From Acidobacteriota bacterium (lineage in GTDB: Bacteria; Acidobacteriota; Terriglobia; Acidiferrales; UBA7541), in assembly GCA_013289825.1 (NCBI GenBank), contig JABCZF010000008.1:78762-142761 (forward strand): 64,000 bases of DNA, read 5' to 3'. The position numbers and the translations under genes are program-made. Below the pieces are notes generated by a model that saw only the letters and a program-made list of their open reading frames with translations, had not been told where the DNA came from and ran no database searches. This document shows, one piece after another, positions 10,066-18,187 of the stretch (within the stretch, counting starts at the first letter, position 1; every line of letters starts with the position of its first letter).

Positions 10066-11076
10066 TTAGAAGGTAGGCGGTTGGTGTGAATCGTTCGGGG
10101 CGCTCTGCACAGCTTTCTGAAGCTGTATGCGCATTTTGCGGACGCGGTCAGCCATGGGGCCGTCAGGAGTCAGCTTGAGATAGCTATCTGCATCGCGCAA
10201 AGCTCCCGGGAAGTCGTCAGTATGGATGTGCAGATTATAGAGCAGCAAGTAAATCTGCGGGTTGTCCGGTTTCAAATCGCGAGCGGCGGATGCGCGGGTC
10301 ACGGCCTCTTTAAAACGCTGCTGGCCGCTCAATGCCGAGGCTAATTCGAGTTGACCGCGCCAGGACGAAGCGTCTAGATCGATCACTTTGCGAAGCAAAG
10401 GTTCGGCATCCGAGAAACGTTTTTGACCGTTGAACATCGCCGCGAGGTCAATCATCGCCTGCGGATACTTCTCAGCACTCAGATCGATCGACTTTCGCAG
10501 GGCGGCCTCCGCCGCCGCCGCATCTCCCATTTTGTTTTGCGCCAGTCCCATGGCTGCGTACGCTTCATAGTAGGAGGGATACTGCTCGATCGCGCGCGTA
10601 AACTGAGCTACAGCGCCTCGATAGTCGGACTTCTCGACAACAAGTTGAACACCTTTTTCGAACGACTCACGCGCCTTGGGCGGAATACTCAACTCGTGTT
10701 CGGAGACTGGCTGCACAGATTTGTGCCCGGACTCGCCGCTCGCGATGCGCAAGTACACATCCATGTAGACATGACCTGATCCATCTGGCCGCACAAACTG
10801 GCGGGAAGGCTCGTAACCGTCGTGCCGGGCTAATAGATAGAAGTCACCGCCGCCCAGGTCATCGAATTCGTACGCGCCATTGCCGTCGGAGTATGCATTT
10901 GCAATTGGCGAACCGAAGGAATTCTGGAGCTCAATGCGAGCCTCGCTGATGATATGGCCCGAGCCTTCCTCACGGATACAGCCGGAGAGAACTTTTTTTA
11001 GAGGTGTTTGGCCAAAACCGAAAGGTGGGGCCAAAAGGGCAAGGGCTATCAATAGCCAAGCGTAGCGTCGCTGCAT
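10066..11076 (-). CDS. Secreted protein with carboxypeptidase-regulatory-like domain and TPR repeats
   Basis: 336 residues from the ATG at 11076, preceded by AGGAAG at good spacing; an in-frame ATG at 11112 is less likely. The signal peptide is MQRRYAWLLIALALLAPPF. Residues about 25-110 form a carboxypeptidase-regulatory-like beta-sandwich (SGCIREEGSGHIISEARI, GAYEFDDLGGGDFYLLA). Residues about 150-320 are TPR units (AAMGLAQNKMGDAAAAEAAL, LELASALSGQQRFKEAV). No catalytic motif was seen. It lies 94 bp downstream of the GH51 gene on the same strand, so the two may form a transcript. Function is unknown; a periplasmic scaffold role beside the receptor is a guess. Confidence 0.85.
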   Translation of the reverse strand: MQRRYAWLLIALALLAPPFGFGQTPLKKVLSGCIREEGSGHIISEARIELQNSFGSPIANAYSDGNGAYEFDDLGGGDFYLLARHDGYEPSRQFVRPDGSGHVYMDVYLRIASGESGHKSVQPVSEHELSIPPKARESFEKGVQLVVEKSDYRGAVAQFTRAIEQYPSYYEAYAAMGLAQNKMGDAAAAEAALRKSIDLSAEKYPQAMIDLAAMFNGQKRFSDAEPLLRKVIDLDASSWRGQLELASALSGQQRFKEAVTRASAARDLKPDNPQIYLLLYNLHIHTDDFPGALRDADSYLKLTPDGPMADRVRKMRIQLQKAVQSAPNDSHQPPTF

Positions 11077-11170
11077 AAGCCACTTCCTGCTGCCGATGAT
11101 AGCAGGCGGCAACGAACCGCACCACGGGAGTGTAAGTCGAAGAATTAGTCTCCCCTCATCGATCTAGCAG

Positions 11171-12793
11171 CTAGATGCTCCATTGGACTGCGCTATAGGA
11201 ACGCGGCGGGAGTTGGAAGGTCGCGCGGCCTCCCGTGCCCGAAGGTTTTTCCGCCTTTTGCGGGGCCACCTTGGTTGGCGCTTCGAATGTATTTGCTGCT
11301 TTTAAATCGCTGCCAGTGAGCACAACAGCGTCACCAGCGCGCGGGGAAGACCCTTCCCAGACGATTTCCACTTCGTGAGGCTTGGCCAAATCGCGATTGA
11401 GCAGGAAAACCGCGATCTTTCCGGTGTCCGCCTGGTAGGTCCCGGCCGCGTCCACGTAGCTGACGGCTCCCATACCGGAGACGTCATAGGTAGGCGATTC
11501 CACTAGGAGCTCGAGCGCTGCGCCGCGCGCAAACTCGAGAGCCCAGCTGTACGGATAATAAATCGTTTGCCGTAGCAGACCATTCTCGTTGGTCATAATC
11601 GGCGCAATGACGTTGACGAGCTGCGCCAGGCACGCGAGTTGCACGCGGTCTGCCTTGCGAATTAACGAATTGATGAGGCCTCCGACCAGCAGCGCGTCTT
11701 CCAGGTTGTAAACTTCCTCCAAAAGGTGCGGCGCACTTTGCCGGTGGCCGTTCACCGCGTCACCTGTCCGGGCCCGATACCACACATTCCACTCATCAAA
11801 GCTCAGCCACAACTTCTTCGGCGAGCGTTTGTGCCCGCGGACGACATCGCACACCGCGGCTACTTCGTCGATTTGCCGCTCCATGCTCAGGTTCATCGCC
11901 AAAAACTTCGTGCTGTCTCCGCCGGTTTCCTCCGCATTCGTGAAGTAGCGATGCAAGGAGATGGCGTCCACGTAGTCGTAGCACTGTTCCAAGACTTCAC
12001 GGTCCCATTCCAAATAGGTCGGCATGCCAGGCCCACTCGACCCGCATGCCACGAGCTTCAACGAAGGATCGACGTAGCGCATCTGCCGCGCGGTGTCCTG
12101 AGCTTTCGAACCATATTCGGTTGCCGTCATATGCCCGATCTGCCAGGGACCGTCCATCTCGTTCCCTAAACACCAGCGCTGGACTTTGTAAGGTTCGGCG
12201 ATTCCATTTTTACGCCGCAGTTCGCTCCAGCGCGTGCCTTTCTCCAAATTGCAGTATTCCACCAGGGCAGCCGCTTGCTCTGCGGTCCCCGTGCCCAGAT
12301 TCAAACCCAGCAGAGGTTCGGTCCCGGCGAGACGGCACCAGGCGAGAAACTCGTCCGTTCCAAACTCGTTCGAATTCATCGAATTCCACGCTTTGTCCAG
12401 CACCGCCGGACGGTTTGCTTTGGGGCCGACTCCGTCGAGCCAGTTGTATCCGGATACAAAATTCCCGCCGGGATAGCGAATGATGGGAACACCGAGTTTG
12501 CGGATTTCTTCGAGAACATCCTTGCGAAAGCCGCTGGAGTCCGAGAGTTTGGACTGCGGATCGTAGATGCCTTCGTAGATGGCCCGGCCGAGGTGTTCGA
12601 GGAACGAGCCAAACACTTCTCGACGAAGAGGAGCAAGCGTGCGCCGCGAGTCGGCGTAGATTCGCACGGGCTGGCCCGCGTTCGGCGCGGACGATTGGCC
12701 GAACAGGTTCCGGCCGAAGACAAAGTTCGCACCCATGGTGATTCCCACTTGGGATGTTTTTTCCAGGAATTTCCGGCGCGAAACACGTCGCAT
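11171..12793 (-). CDS. Alpha-L-arabinofuranosidase, GH51 family, Tat-exported
   Basis: 540 residues from the ATG at 12793 (GGGGAG about 8 nt upstream). The N-terminus SRRKFLEKTSQVG is a twin-arginine signal, so the enzyme is probably exported folded to the periplasm. GH51 features follow in order: REVFGSFLEHLGRAIYEGI near the N-terminus, RYPGGNFVSGYNW, the general acid/base Glu in CLGNEMDGPW and the nucleophile Glu in LSFDEWNVWY. A C-terminal beta-sandwich ends in PPRSYSAVQWSI. The family releases arabinofuranosyl side chains from arabinoxylan or arabinan. It is divergent from the LacI regulator gene, with a shared operator between them, and belongs with GH67 and GH3 nearby in hemicellulose breakdown. 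Confidence 0.93.
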   Translation of the reverse strand: MRRVSRRKFLEKTSQVGITMGANFVFGRNLFGQSSAPNAGQPVRIYADSRRTLAPLRREVFGSFLEHLGRAIYEGIYDPQSKLSDSSGFRKDVLEEIRKLGVPIIRYPGGNFVSGYNWLDGVGPKANRPAVLDKAWNSMNSNEFGTDEFLAWCRLAGTEPLLGLNLGTGTAEQAAALVEYCNLEKGTRWSELRRKNGIAEPYKVQRWCLGNEMDGPWQIGHMTATEYGSKAQDTARQMRYVDPSLKLVACGSSGPGMPTYLEWDREVLEQCYDYVDAISLHRYFTNAEETGGDSTKFLAMNLSMERQIDEVAAVCDVVRGHKRSPKKLWLSFDEWNVWYRARTGDAVNGHRQSAPHLLEEVYNLEDALLVGGLINSLIRKADRVQLACLAQLVNVIAPIMTNENGLLRQTIYYPYSWALEFARGAALELLVESPTYDVSGMGAVSYVDAAGTYQADTGKIAVFLLNRDLAKPHEVEIVWEGSSPRAGDAVVLTGSDLKAANTFEAPTKVAPQKAEKPSGTGGRATFQLPPRSYSAVQWSI

Positions 12794-13195
12794 TTTTTCA
12801 ACTCCCCGCCCCAAACGTAGGGCCAGTTAAGATCGGCTTTGCTGTGAGCCGCAAAGCCAGGGTCGCGTGTAATCGTGTGCGATCCCGCAGTCGGCAGTAA
12901 GGCCGGCGGTGATTGTACTCCTCAAGTCAACGGCCAGAGCAAGCGCGCCATTCTACGGTGCCATGCTAACCAGCCGATTGTTCTTCCCCTCTGCTTCATT
13001 AAACCGTGTTAACGTACGCGGGCCCGTGCGACCCATATTTGCTTTCCAGGGGTGGAGGCTTAGGATGGGTGCCCGGAACCTGGGAGATTAATCGGCCATC
13101 GGTAGAGTATTTTGATGTTTGATCTTGCGTGGCAGCGCGGGACCAGCGCAGAAGCACGTGTCGCGCGCTGCATGCGCGATCGCGGAGTGCGTTAG
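12794..13195. other. Divergent promoter region between GH51 and lacI-type genes
   Basis: 402 bp without a credible gene. It should carry the promoters for the GH51 gene (minus) and the regulator gene (plus). The only distinct element recognised is the putative operator at 13006-13021, 175 bp from the regulator start and 213 bp from the GH51 start. Confidence 0.6.
13006..13021 (-). promoter_or_regulatory. Putative LacI-type operator, site 2 (GH51/lacI intergenic)
   Basis: The minus-strand reading is CCGCGTACGTTAACAC. It matches the other two sites at 14 positions when written as CCGYKTACGTTAAC, though its right half is less symmetrical. The position between GH51 and the regulator gene suggests autoregulation together with control of GH51. 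Confidence 0.5.
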
Positions 13196-14302
13196 ATGAG
13201 CAAGCAGAAGCACGGAATCCACCGGATCGCCGAAATGGCGAACGTCTCCATCGGCACCGTGGACCGCGCGTTGCACGGTCGCGGCGGCATCAAGGACGCC
13301 ACCCGTAAACGCATTCTGCAAATCGCCCAGCAGATCGGTTATTCGCCGAATCTTGCGGCGCGCGCTCTCTCGGTCGCAAAATCTCGCGTGCGCATCGGCG
13401 TGTGTATCCCCAAGGAAATCCGTTTTTTCTATGACCAGCTCTGGGGTGGAGTTGTGGACGAGGCTCGGCATTTCGAGCAACTTGGCGTCGAGTTTCTGAA
13501 CCGTCCGGTGCAAGCCCTGGGAGAAGGCGATATAGATGCGTTCAAGGAGCTGGTGGAAAGCCGCGTCGATGGAATCATTCTGACTGCCGGAAGTCCAAAA
13601 GAGCTGACGCCCCTGATCAACGAAGCCGAGGAAAAAGGTGTACGCGTCGTTTGTGTTTCGACGGATGCTCCAGAAAGCCGGCGCTCGAGCATCGTCTGCG
13701 TTGAGCCGCACCTGAACGGCTGCCTGGCGGGTGAATTGATGGGCAAGTGTGTTCCGCCAGGTTCCAAAGTGGCGGTCGTTGCCGGAATGCTCTCGACCGA
13801 AGATCACCGCAAGAAAACAGACGGCTTCTCCGAAGGATTTTTGCGGCACTGCCCCGAGGGCAAAATCATCAGCGTCGTCGAAGGTCATGAGGATGAGAAC
13901 GAGAGTTTCCAAAAAACATCCGATCTCCTCCGGCGCTTCCCCACCCTCGATGGACTCTATGTGAACACGGTCAACTGCCTCCCGGTTTGCCGCGCTCTCG
14001 GAGCGCGCGGTTTCGAAGGAAAAGTTAAGCTAATCACCACGGACCTATTTGCCGAGATGGCTCCGTACTTTCAAAAAGGAATCATCACCGCTTCGATTTA
14101 CCAGCATCCTTACCGGCAAGGTCAAATCGCCGTGCGTCTGCTCACCGATAACCTGACCAACCGGGTTCACCTTCCTCCGGCGGCGCATCTCAGCCCCGGA
14201 GTCGTGATGTCCTCGAACTTGCACCTCTTCCGCGAAATGCGATCGGCAGAGGCCAAACCGAGCGAGCCTGCGCCGAAGAGCCGCAGTGGCTTGCCAGCCT
14301 AG
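13196..14302 (+). CDS. LacI-family transcriptional regulator
   Basis: 368 residues. Residues about 8-55 are the LacI helix-turn-helix with hinge (IHRIAEMANVSIGTVDRAL, then IGYSPNLAARAL). The rest is a periplasmic-binding-protein-like sensor (RIGVCIPKEIRFFYDQLWGG, VDGIILTAGSP, GSKVAVVAGM) of the ribose/xylose-binding type, so a sugar effector is likely. Such proteins bind about 16-bp palindromes centred on CG; three such sites occur here in front of the TonB receptor, its own intergenic region and the GH67/GH3 pair. The gene diverges from GH51. The natural reading is a repressor of hemicellulose genes relieved by a pentose or uronate, but neither the effector nor the sign of regulation is shown by the sequence. 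Confidence 0.9.
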   Translation: MSKQKHGIHRIAEMANVSIGTVDRALHGRGGIKDATRKRILQIAQQIGYSPNLAARALSVAKSRVRIGVCIPKEIRFFYDQLWGGVVDEARHFEQLGVEFLNRPVQALGEGDIDAFKELVESRVDGIILTAGSPKELTPLINEAEEKGVRVVCVSTDAPESRRSSIVCVEPHLNGCLAGELMGKCVPPGSKVAVVAGMLSTEDHRKKTDGFSEGFLRHCPEGKIISVVEGHEDENESFQKTSDLLRRFPTLDGLYVNTVNCLPVCRALGARGFEGKVKLITTDLFAEMAPYFQKGIITASIYQHPYRQGQIAVRLLTDNLTNRVHLPPAAHLSPGVVMSSNLHLFREMRSAEAKPSEPAPKSRSGLPA

Positions 14303-14415
14303 AGAACTTGTCCGGCAATGAGTCAATTTCCGATTGCGCGACTAACTAATGTGTGCCACGAGCACCAAGGGAGAATGACTGAGTTGTGCGCAACTGCCAT
14401 TTGCACCGCGTGGAC

Positions 14416-15384
14416 TCACTTCAACTCTGGTGCCAACGGAATGGCTTCGAAGTATTTCGGAACGACTATCTTCGTCTTCGGTGAAGCCGCTCGAATTTCC
14501 TGGATGAAGGATTGCAACGCGTCTACGGAAGACTGCTGGGAAGCGCCATACGGGGCGAAGAAGTTGTCCCAATGTGTCGGGAGCACCAGCGGTGGAAAAT
14601 GCAGGCCGCGCATCAGGCGAGCCGTATAATCGTAAATTTCCTTTCGGGAAGGTGCAGCGCCTACAAGAACGACGTCCGGTTCTAATCCTTCGATCTCGCG
14701 CTCAATGTAGTTCATCCCGCCAAACACCAGAATCTGATGACCATGGAAACGGAGCAGGTATGCCAGCGTGCCACCTTCCGGGTGCATTTGCTGCAGGGTC
14801 AACGGCGCTTTCATGCCGGCTGGAGCGGTCTCCGAACTGAAATAGTGCTTATGGTCCAAAGGGCTGTGGAGGCTGGGAATCACCTTCACGGAAAACACTC
14901 CGAAATCGTAGTCTTCGCCGCCGCGCACGGTGATCAACTGTTTTTCGGCAATGCCGTAGGCGCGCATTATATTTTCCGTGCTCTCGGTTCCGATGACCGC
15001 GGCGTGAGTCTTTAAAGCGATATGAGGAACATCGAGGACGTGGTCGTAATGCGTGTGAGTCACGAGCACGAAGTCTGCTTGCGGGATATGCGCATCGATG
15101 GCCGCATCATCCGGCGCCGCGACATCATTCCATCCGTACATCGGACGCGTATCTCCCAGCGATCGTGTATAGGGAGGGGCAAGAGGCGGTGGCGGCCCAA
15201 GGATTCGAGAGAGATATGGATCGATCAGAATGACGGTGGTTCCATCGCTGATTTTCCACCCTGCCGCCCCCATATATTCGAGGATAACCTGACCGGTCTT
15301 TTCCGTGCTTGCGGGGCTCTGTCGCGCCACTGCACAGGCGACCATCACCGTAAAGCAGAGACAGAGAATCGCGAAGTTTCGCAT
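14416..15384 (-). CDS. Secreted metallo-beta-lactamase-fold hydrolase
   Basis: 322 residues with a signal peptide (MRNFAILCLCFTVMVACAVA). The metal-binding signature is VTHTHYDHVLD (HxHxDH), with further ligands expected at the SLHSPLDH stretch and the late PTHWDNF histidine. This is the MBL superfamily in the UlaG/L-ascorbate-lactonase-like subgroup, judged by ILEYMGAAGWKIS-type openings and IDPYLSR. The substrate is unknown. A GGAGG lies 9 nt before the ATG. It sits between the sugar genes and small membrane proteins and shows no clear operon partner. Confidence 0.85.
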   Translation of the reverse strand: MRNFAILCLCFTVMVACAVARQSPASTEKTGQVILEYMGAAGWKISDGTTVILIDPYLSRILGPPPPLAPPYTRSLGDTRPMYGWNDVAAPDDAAIDAHIPQADFVLVTHTHYDHVLDVPHIALKTHAAVIGTESTENIMRAYGIAEKQLITVRGGEDYDFGVFSVKVIPSLHSPLDHKHYFSSETAPAGMKAPLTLQQMHPEGGTLAYLLRFHGHQILVFGGMNYIEREIEGLEPDVVLVGAAPSRKEIYDYTARLMRGLHFPPLVLPTHWDNFFAPYGASQQSSVDALQSFIQEIRAASPKTKIVVPKYFEAIPLAPELK

Positions 15385-15725
15385 GGCAAAGGACCTCCCG
15401 AGAGGGCGGTTGTCGCGAGTCTACCGAGGATCCCCAACGCGAGCAACCTGTTACGGTAAGACACAACCATACGAATAGAGCTCAATCCGCTGCAACTCAT
15501 CGGTAGCAGTAAAGGAATGGATTCTCCTGGGACCTGCGTAGACTATGGCCGACCACCCTCCAGAAATCGCGCGGTGGCAAGTCTAAGGCAAGATAGGAGA
15601 GCGTCCATAACTTGGCTGATTGACGCGTTTATAGAAAAAGTAGAAATGGCACCCAGTTAGGTAATTGGCCGCGGTCGTTATGTGCTTCGACGGCGGACTT
15701 CGCCGCCCCAGCTCTCGCAACTAAC
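15385..15725. other. Intergenic region, nothing recognised
   Basis: A 341-bp stretch between two minus-strand genes. It should hold the promoter of the MBL-fold gene. No convincing ORF, hairpin terminator or RNA gene was seen. Confidence 0.5.
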
Positions 15726-16421
15726 CTACCGGGTATCCACCTCAAGGAACCCAAAGCCCTTTAACATACCCGAGACCGTGTTTCGCGCGTTGTCCGCAGC
15801 GATCTTGAGGATGCCGTCTTGCAGCGCGGCCTGCTGCAGTTGGCGCTCAGCCTCTTCCCGCACTTCACTTTCGAGGTTGGGGTCCGGAGACGAGAATAGC
15901 CCGGTATCGCGCGAATACACTTTGGTCCTCGCATTATCGATGCGCGTGTGGAAGACTTCGGTGGCGGGCAGGTGAATGGACACTTTCTGCCCTCGTATCA
16001 GAACGTCGCCGGGCTCGAGACCGGCGAGGTTTATCCCCGCAACCACCTCTCCGTGCACCACTAGCAGCAGGCGGTCACCCGCCAGGAATTTCGGCAGGTA
16101 AGCATTGGCGTGCTCACCCGAAATAATCTTATCCATCGTATAGCTCACGGTTTCCAGTCGCTGAAGTTGTTGAATTTGACGAACCACGGTTGGCTGATCC
16201 ACATTGATCAGCGTACGTCCTCCGCGCAAAATGCCCATCAGGTGCAACAGCCCGAGTCCGGTCGACAACCACACCACCGCTCCCGTCAAAATTACGGTAA
16301 GAACTGCCCCCAGGAAGGCTCCCAGAATCCAGGAGTACGCGCTCCGCGAGTTTCCTCGCATTCCGCGAGGTGCTGGTTCGTTAGCCAGTGGTGTACTGTC
16401 AATGGTCATCTGTCTGCCCAA
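15726..16421 (-). CDS. DUF4230-type membrane-anchored protein
   Basis: 231 residues. A polar N-terminus of about 28 residues is followed by one transmembrane helix (ILGAFLGAVLTVILTGAVVWL). A globular part then follows with VVRQIQQLQRLETVSYTMDKI, GDRLLLVVHGEVVAGINLAGL and RTKVYSRDTGLF, which match the DUF4230 family as I recall it. The family has no known function. The tail ESEVREEAERQLQQAALQDGI is helical. Topology suggests the domain is periplasmic. An alternative start at the ATG at 16409 is possible. No operon partner was seen. Confidence 0.75.
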   Translation of the reverse strand: MGRQMTIDSTPLANEPAPRGMRGNSRSAYSWILGAFLGAVLTVILTGAVVWLSTGLGLLHLMGILRGGRTLINVDQPTVVRQIQQLQRLETVSYTMDKIISGEHANAYLPKFLAGDRLLLVVHGEVVAGINLAGLEPGDVLIRGQKVSIHLPATEVFHTRIDNARTKVYSRDTGLFSSPDPNLESEVREEAERQLQQAALQDGILKIAADNARNTVSGMLKGFGFLEVDTR

Positions 16422-16583
16422 TAACTTCAGTGTAGAACAAGCGGAAACTCATTGTCTGAATTCCTTCCTATCGCGCGCTCAGCCGCTACTCCCCAGGATA
16501 TACACAGGACTGAAGTTCTTGCGGTTCCCCCACACCCATGACAGGATGATTTGAGAAGGGCATGAGGACGGCAATTTGAGGTC

Positions 16584-16913
16584 ATGACAACGCCGACCGA
16601 TCATCCAATCATTTTGACACCGACAGAGGTGCTGGCGCCCGTTCAGCATCCCTCACGCAAACGGCAGGCCGTTGCTTTTGCGGTTGCTGCAATCTCAGAC
16701 TTTCTGTCCTTCTGGACGGTGCTGGCCCCGCCCATGCAATGGCTGATTGACCTAGGAACGGCGTTGCTCCTGTTTCTAGTGCTCGGCCGTCGATGGGCGA
16801 TTTTGCCTGGCTTGGTTGCCGAAGCAATTCCTGGAATGGGCGTCTTCCCCGTATGGATCCTTGTGGTCCTCTCCATCATTGTTTACGACGACATCAAAGT
16901 CCGCAAACGCTAG
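16584..16913 (+). CDS. Small membrane protein of unknown function
   Basis: 109 residues: a polar 28-residue N-terminus, then three hydrophobic segments (AVAFAVAAISDFLSFWTVL, MQWLIDLGTALLLFLVLG, VFPVWILVVLSIIVYDDI) and a basic tail. RRWAILPGLVAEAIPGMGVFP resembles segments of small conserved bacterial membrane proteins. No named family was recognised. The start at 16584 has no strong ribosome-binding site. It could also be a non-coding open frame, but the clear membrane pattern argues for a gene. Confidence 0.6.
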   Translation: MTTPTDHPIILTPTEVLAPVQHPSRKRQAVAFAVAAISDFLSFWTVLAPPMQWLIDLGTALLLFLVLGRRWAILPGLVAEAIPGMGVFPVWILVVLSIIVYDDIKVRKR

Positions 16914-17419
16914 ACCCGGATTAGGAGTGTCAGTCCCTCCAGAATAATCAGTTATAGGTACGTCGTAGACCACGACGAGTGCCGTTTCTCAACAGTCAGA
17001 GACCCCGGAATGGTCTCCGCAACCTAAGCTCGGGAAGACTAGGCCTATTTCCATTCATCTGAAAGCGAGCGCGGCGACGGCGAATGGACCATAACGCGGG
17101 CAGCTCTGACCAGTCTTTTTCTTACCAAGTGGCGACACGGCGAAATACTTTTGGGTTGCGGAGAGGGTTTTGGACGAGATGCCCCGAGCGACGGTCGTGG
17201 AAGCCGCAGGAGATCTGTTGCGCACTGTTCTGCTTGGGAGGCATGACCCGGAACGCGCTCACTGCTGTTCCTCAGATCAAGGAGTTGTACAACGAGCGAT
17301 ACACAAAACTGAGGAAGGACAGCAGCATCAATTCCGATTGAAGTTTGATTTTTTGCCGCCGGTACCCTCAATCGGTTCGATGCTGCACAGCGTGAGAAAA
17401 GGTGCCAAAATAAGCCCAC
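16914..17419. other. Intergenic region without a supportable gene
   Basis: 506 bp. Short open frames exist on both strands (for example 17084-17341 plus), but none has a ribosome-binding site, a recognisable domain or the codon pattern of the neighbours. It may include regulatory sequence for the DUF2306-type gene, but nothing definite was seen. Confidence 0.5.
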
Positions 17420-18067
17420 GTGAGACTCCTTCCCAAGCTCTTGTGGCTCCTGCTCGGGCTCTTCGTCCTTATAAACGCGCTGGGGGCGCTTCGTTACCTG
17501 CTGCCGCACGTGCCTTTTCCAGCGGAACTGGACAACTTCAGGCAGCGGCGCACAGCGCTTTCGCTGCACGCCTTCGGTGGCGCGATCGCCTTGCTGGCGG
17601 GTCCGTTGCAGTTTGTCCCCCGCTTCCGTGAGAGCAGCTGGAATCGCCATCGCCTTTTGGGATGGATCTACGGCGGCGCCGTCTTGCTGGGATGGTGCGC
17701 TTCACTCGGGATCGCGCCGCATTCAGAGACCGGCTGGATCGCTTCTGGGGGATTTCTCGCGCTCGGAGCGGCTTGGATGGTAGCGACCGGGCTCGCTGTG
17801 CGGTTCATTTTGCGAGGCGACGCGATCAGACACCGGCGCTGGATGATTCGCAGCTACGCTCTCACCGCCGCCGCCATCACTCTACGTATCTACCTGCCTC
17901 TTATTTTCGCGTTCCATTGGCCTTTTTTGATCGCCTACCCGGCCATCGCGTGGCTCTGCTGGATCCCCAACGCGCTCGCCGCTGAGGTGTACCTGCGCTT
18001 CGTGCCAACGCCTGCGCGGATAACTCTACCAGCGACCTTGGCCGGCAGTTCCTCGCAACTTCCCTAG
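17420..18067 (+). CDS. DUF2306-like integral membrane protein
   Basis: 215 residues starting at GTG (17420). Hydrophobic segments: LLWLLLGLFVLINALGALRY, LHAFGGAIALLAGPLQF, LLGWIYGGAVLLGWCASLGI, GFLALGAAWMVATGLAVRFI, AAAITLRIYLPLIFA and LIAYPAIAWLCWIPNALAA. The histidines and arginines in LSLHAFGG, RHRLLGWIYG and RHRRWMIRSYAL are the conserved features I associate with DUF2306, which may bind haem like cytochrome b561-type proteins. Function is unknown. No close neighbours on the same strand. Confidence 0.75.
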   Translation: MRLLPKLLWLLLGLFVLINALGALRYLLPHVPFPAELDNFRQRRTALSLHAFGGAIALLAGPLQFVPRFRESSWNRHRLLGWIYGGAVLLGWCASLGIAPHSETGWIASGGFLALGAAWMVATGLAVRFILRGDAIRHRRWMIRSYALTAAAITLRIYLPLIFAFHWPFLIAYPAIAWLCWIPNALAAEVYLRFVPTPARITLPATLAGSSSQLP

Positions 18068-18187
18068 CAGCCCGCACCTTCCGCTTTCTGCCGTCGCTCC
18101 TCTTAGTTAGGCGTTCTTCCGCACAGTCGGTCGAGAAGGCGAGATCCTGCTGCGCTCGGGGAGACGCTAGGTCAGGGCCTCGTTGGA

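Noticed and set aside
13088..13912. Long minus-strand open frame (274 codons)
   Set aside because: It runs antisense to the LacI-family gene, which has clear domains; the frame is a shadow of GC-rich coding DNA.
17045..17650. Minus-strand open frame of 201 codons
   Set aside because: It overlaps the DUF2306-like gene on the other strand; the product has no membrane or domain pattern and an Arg/Gln-rich composition typical of shadow frames.
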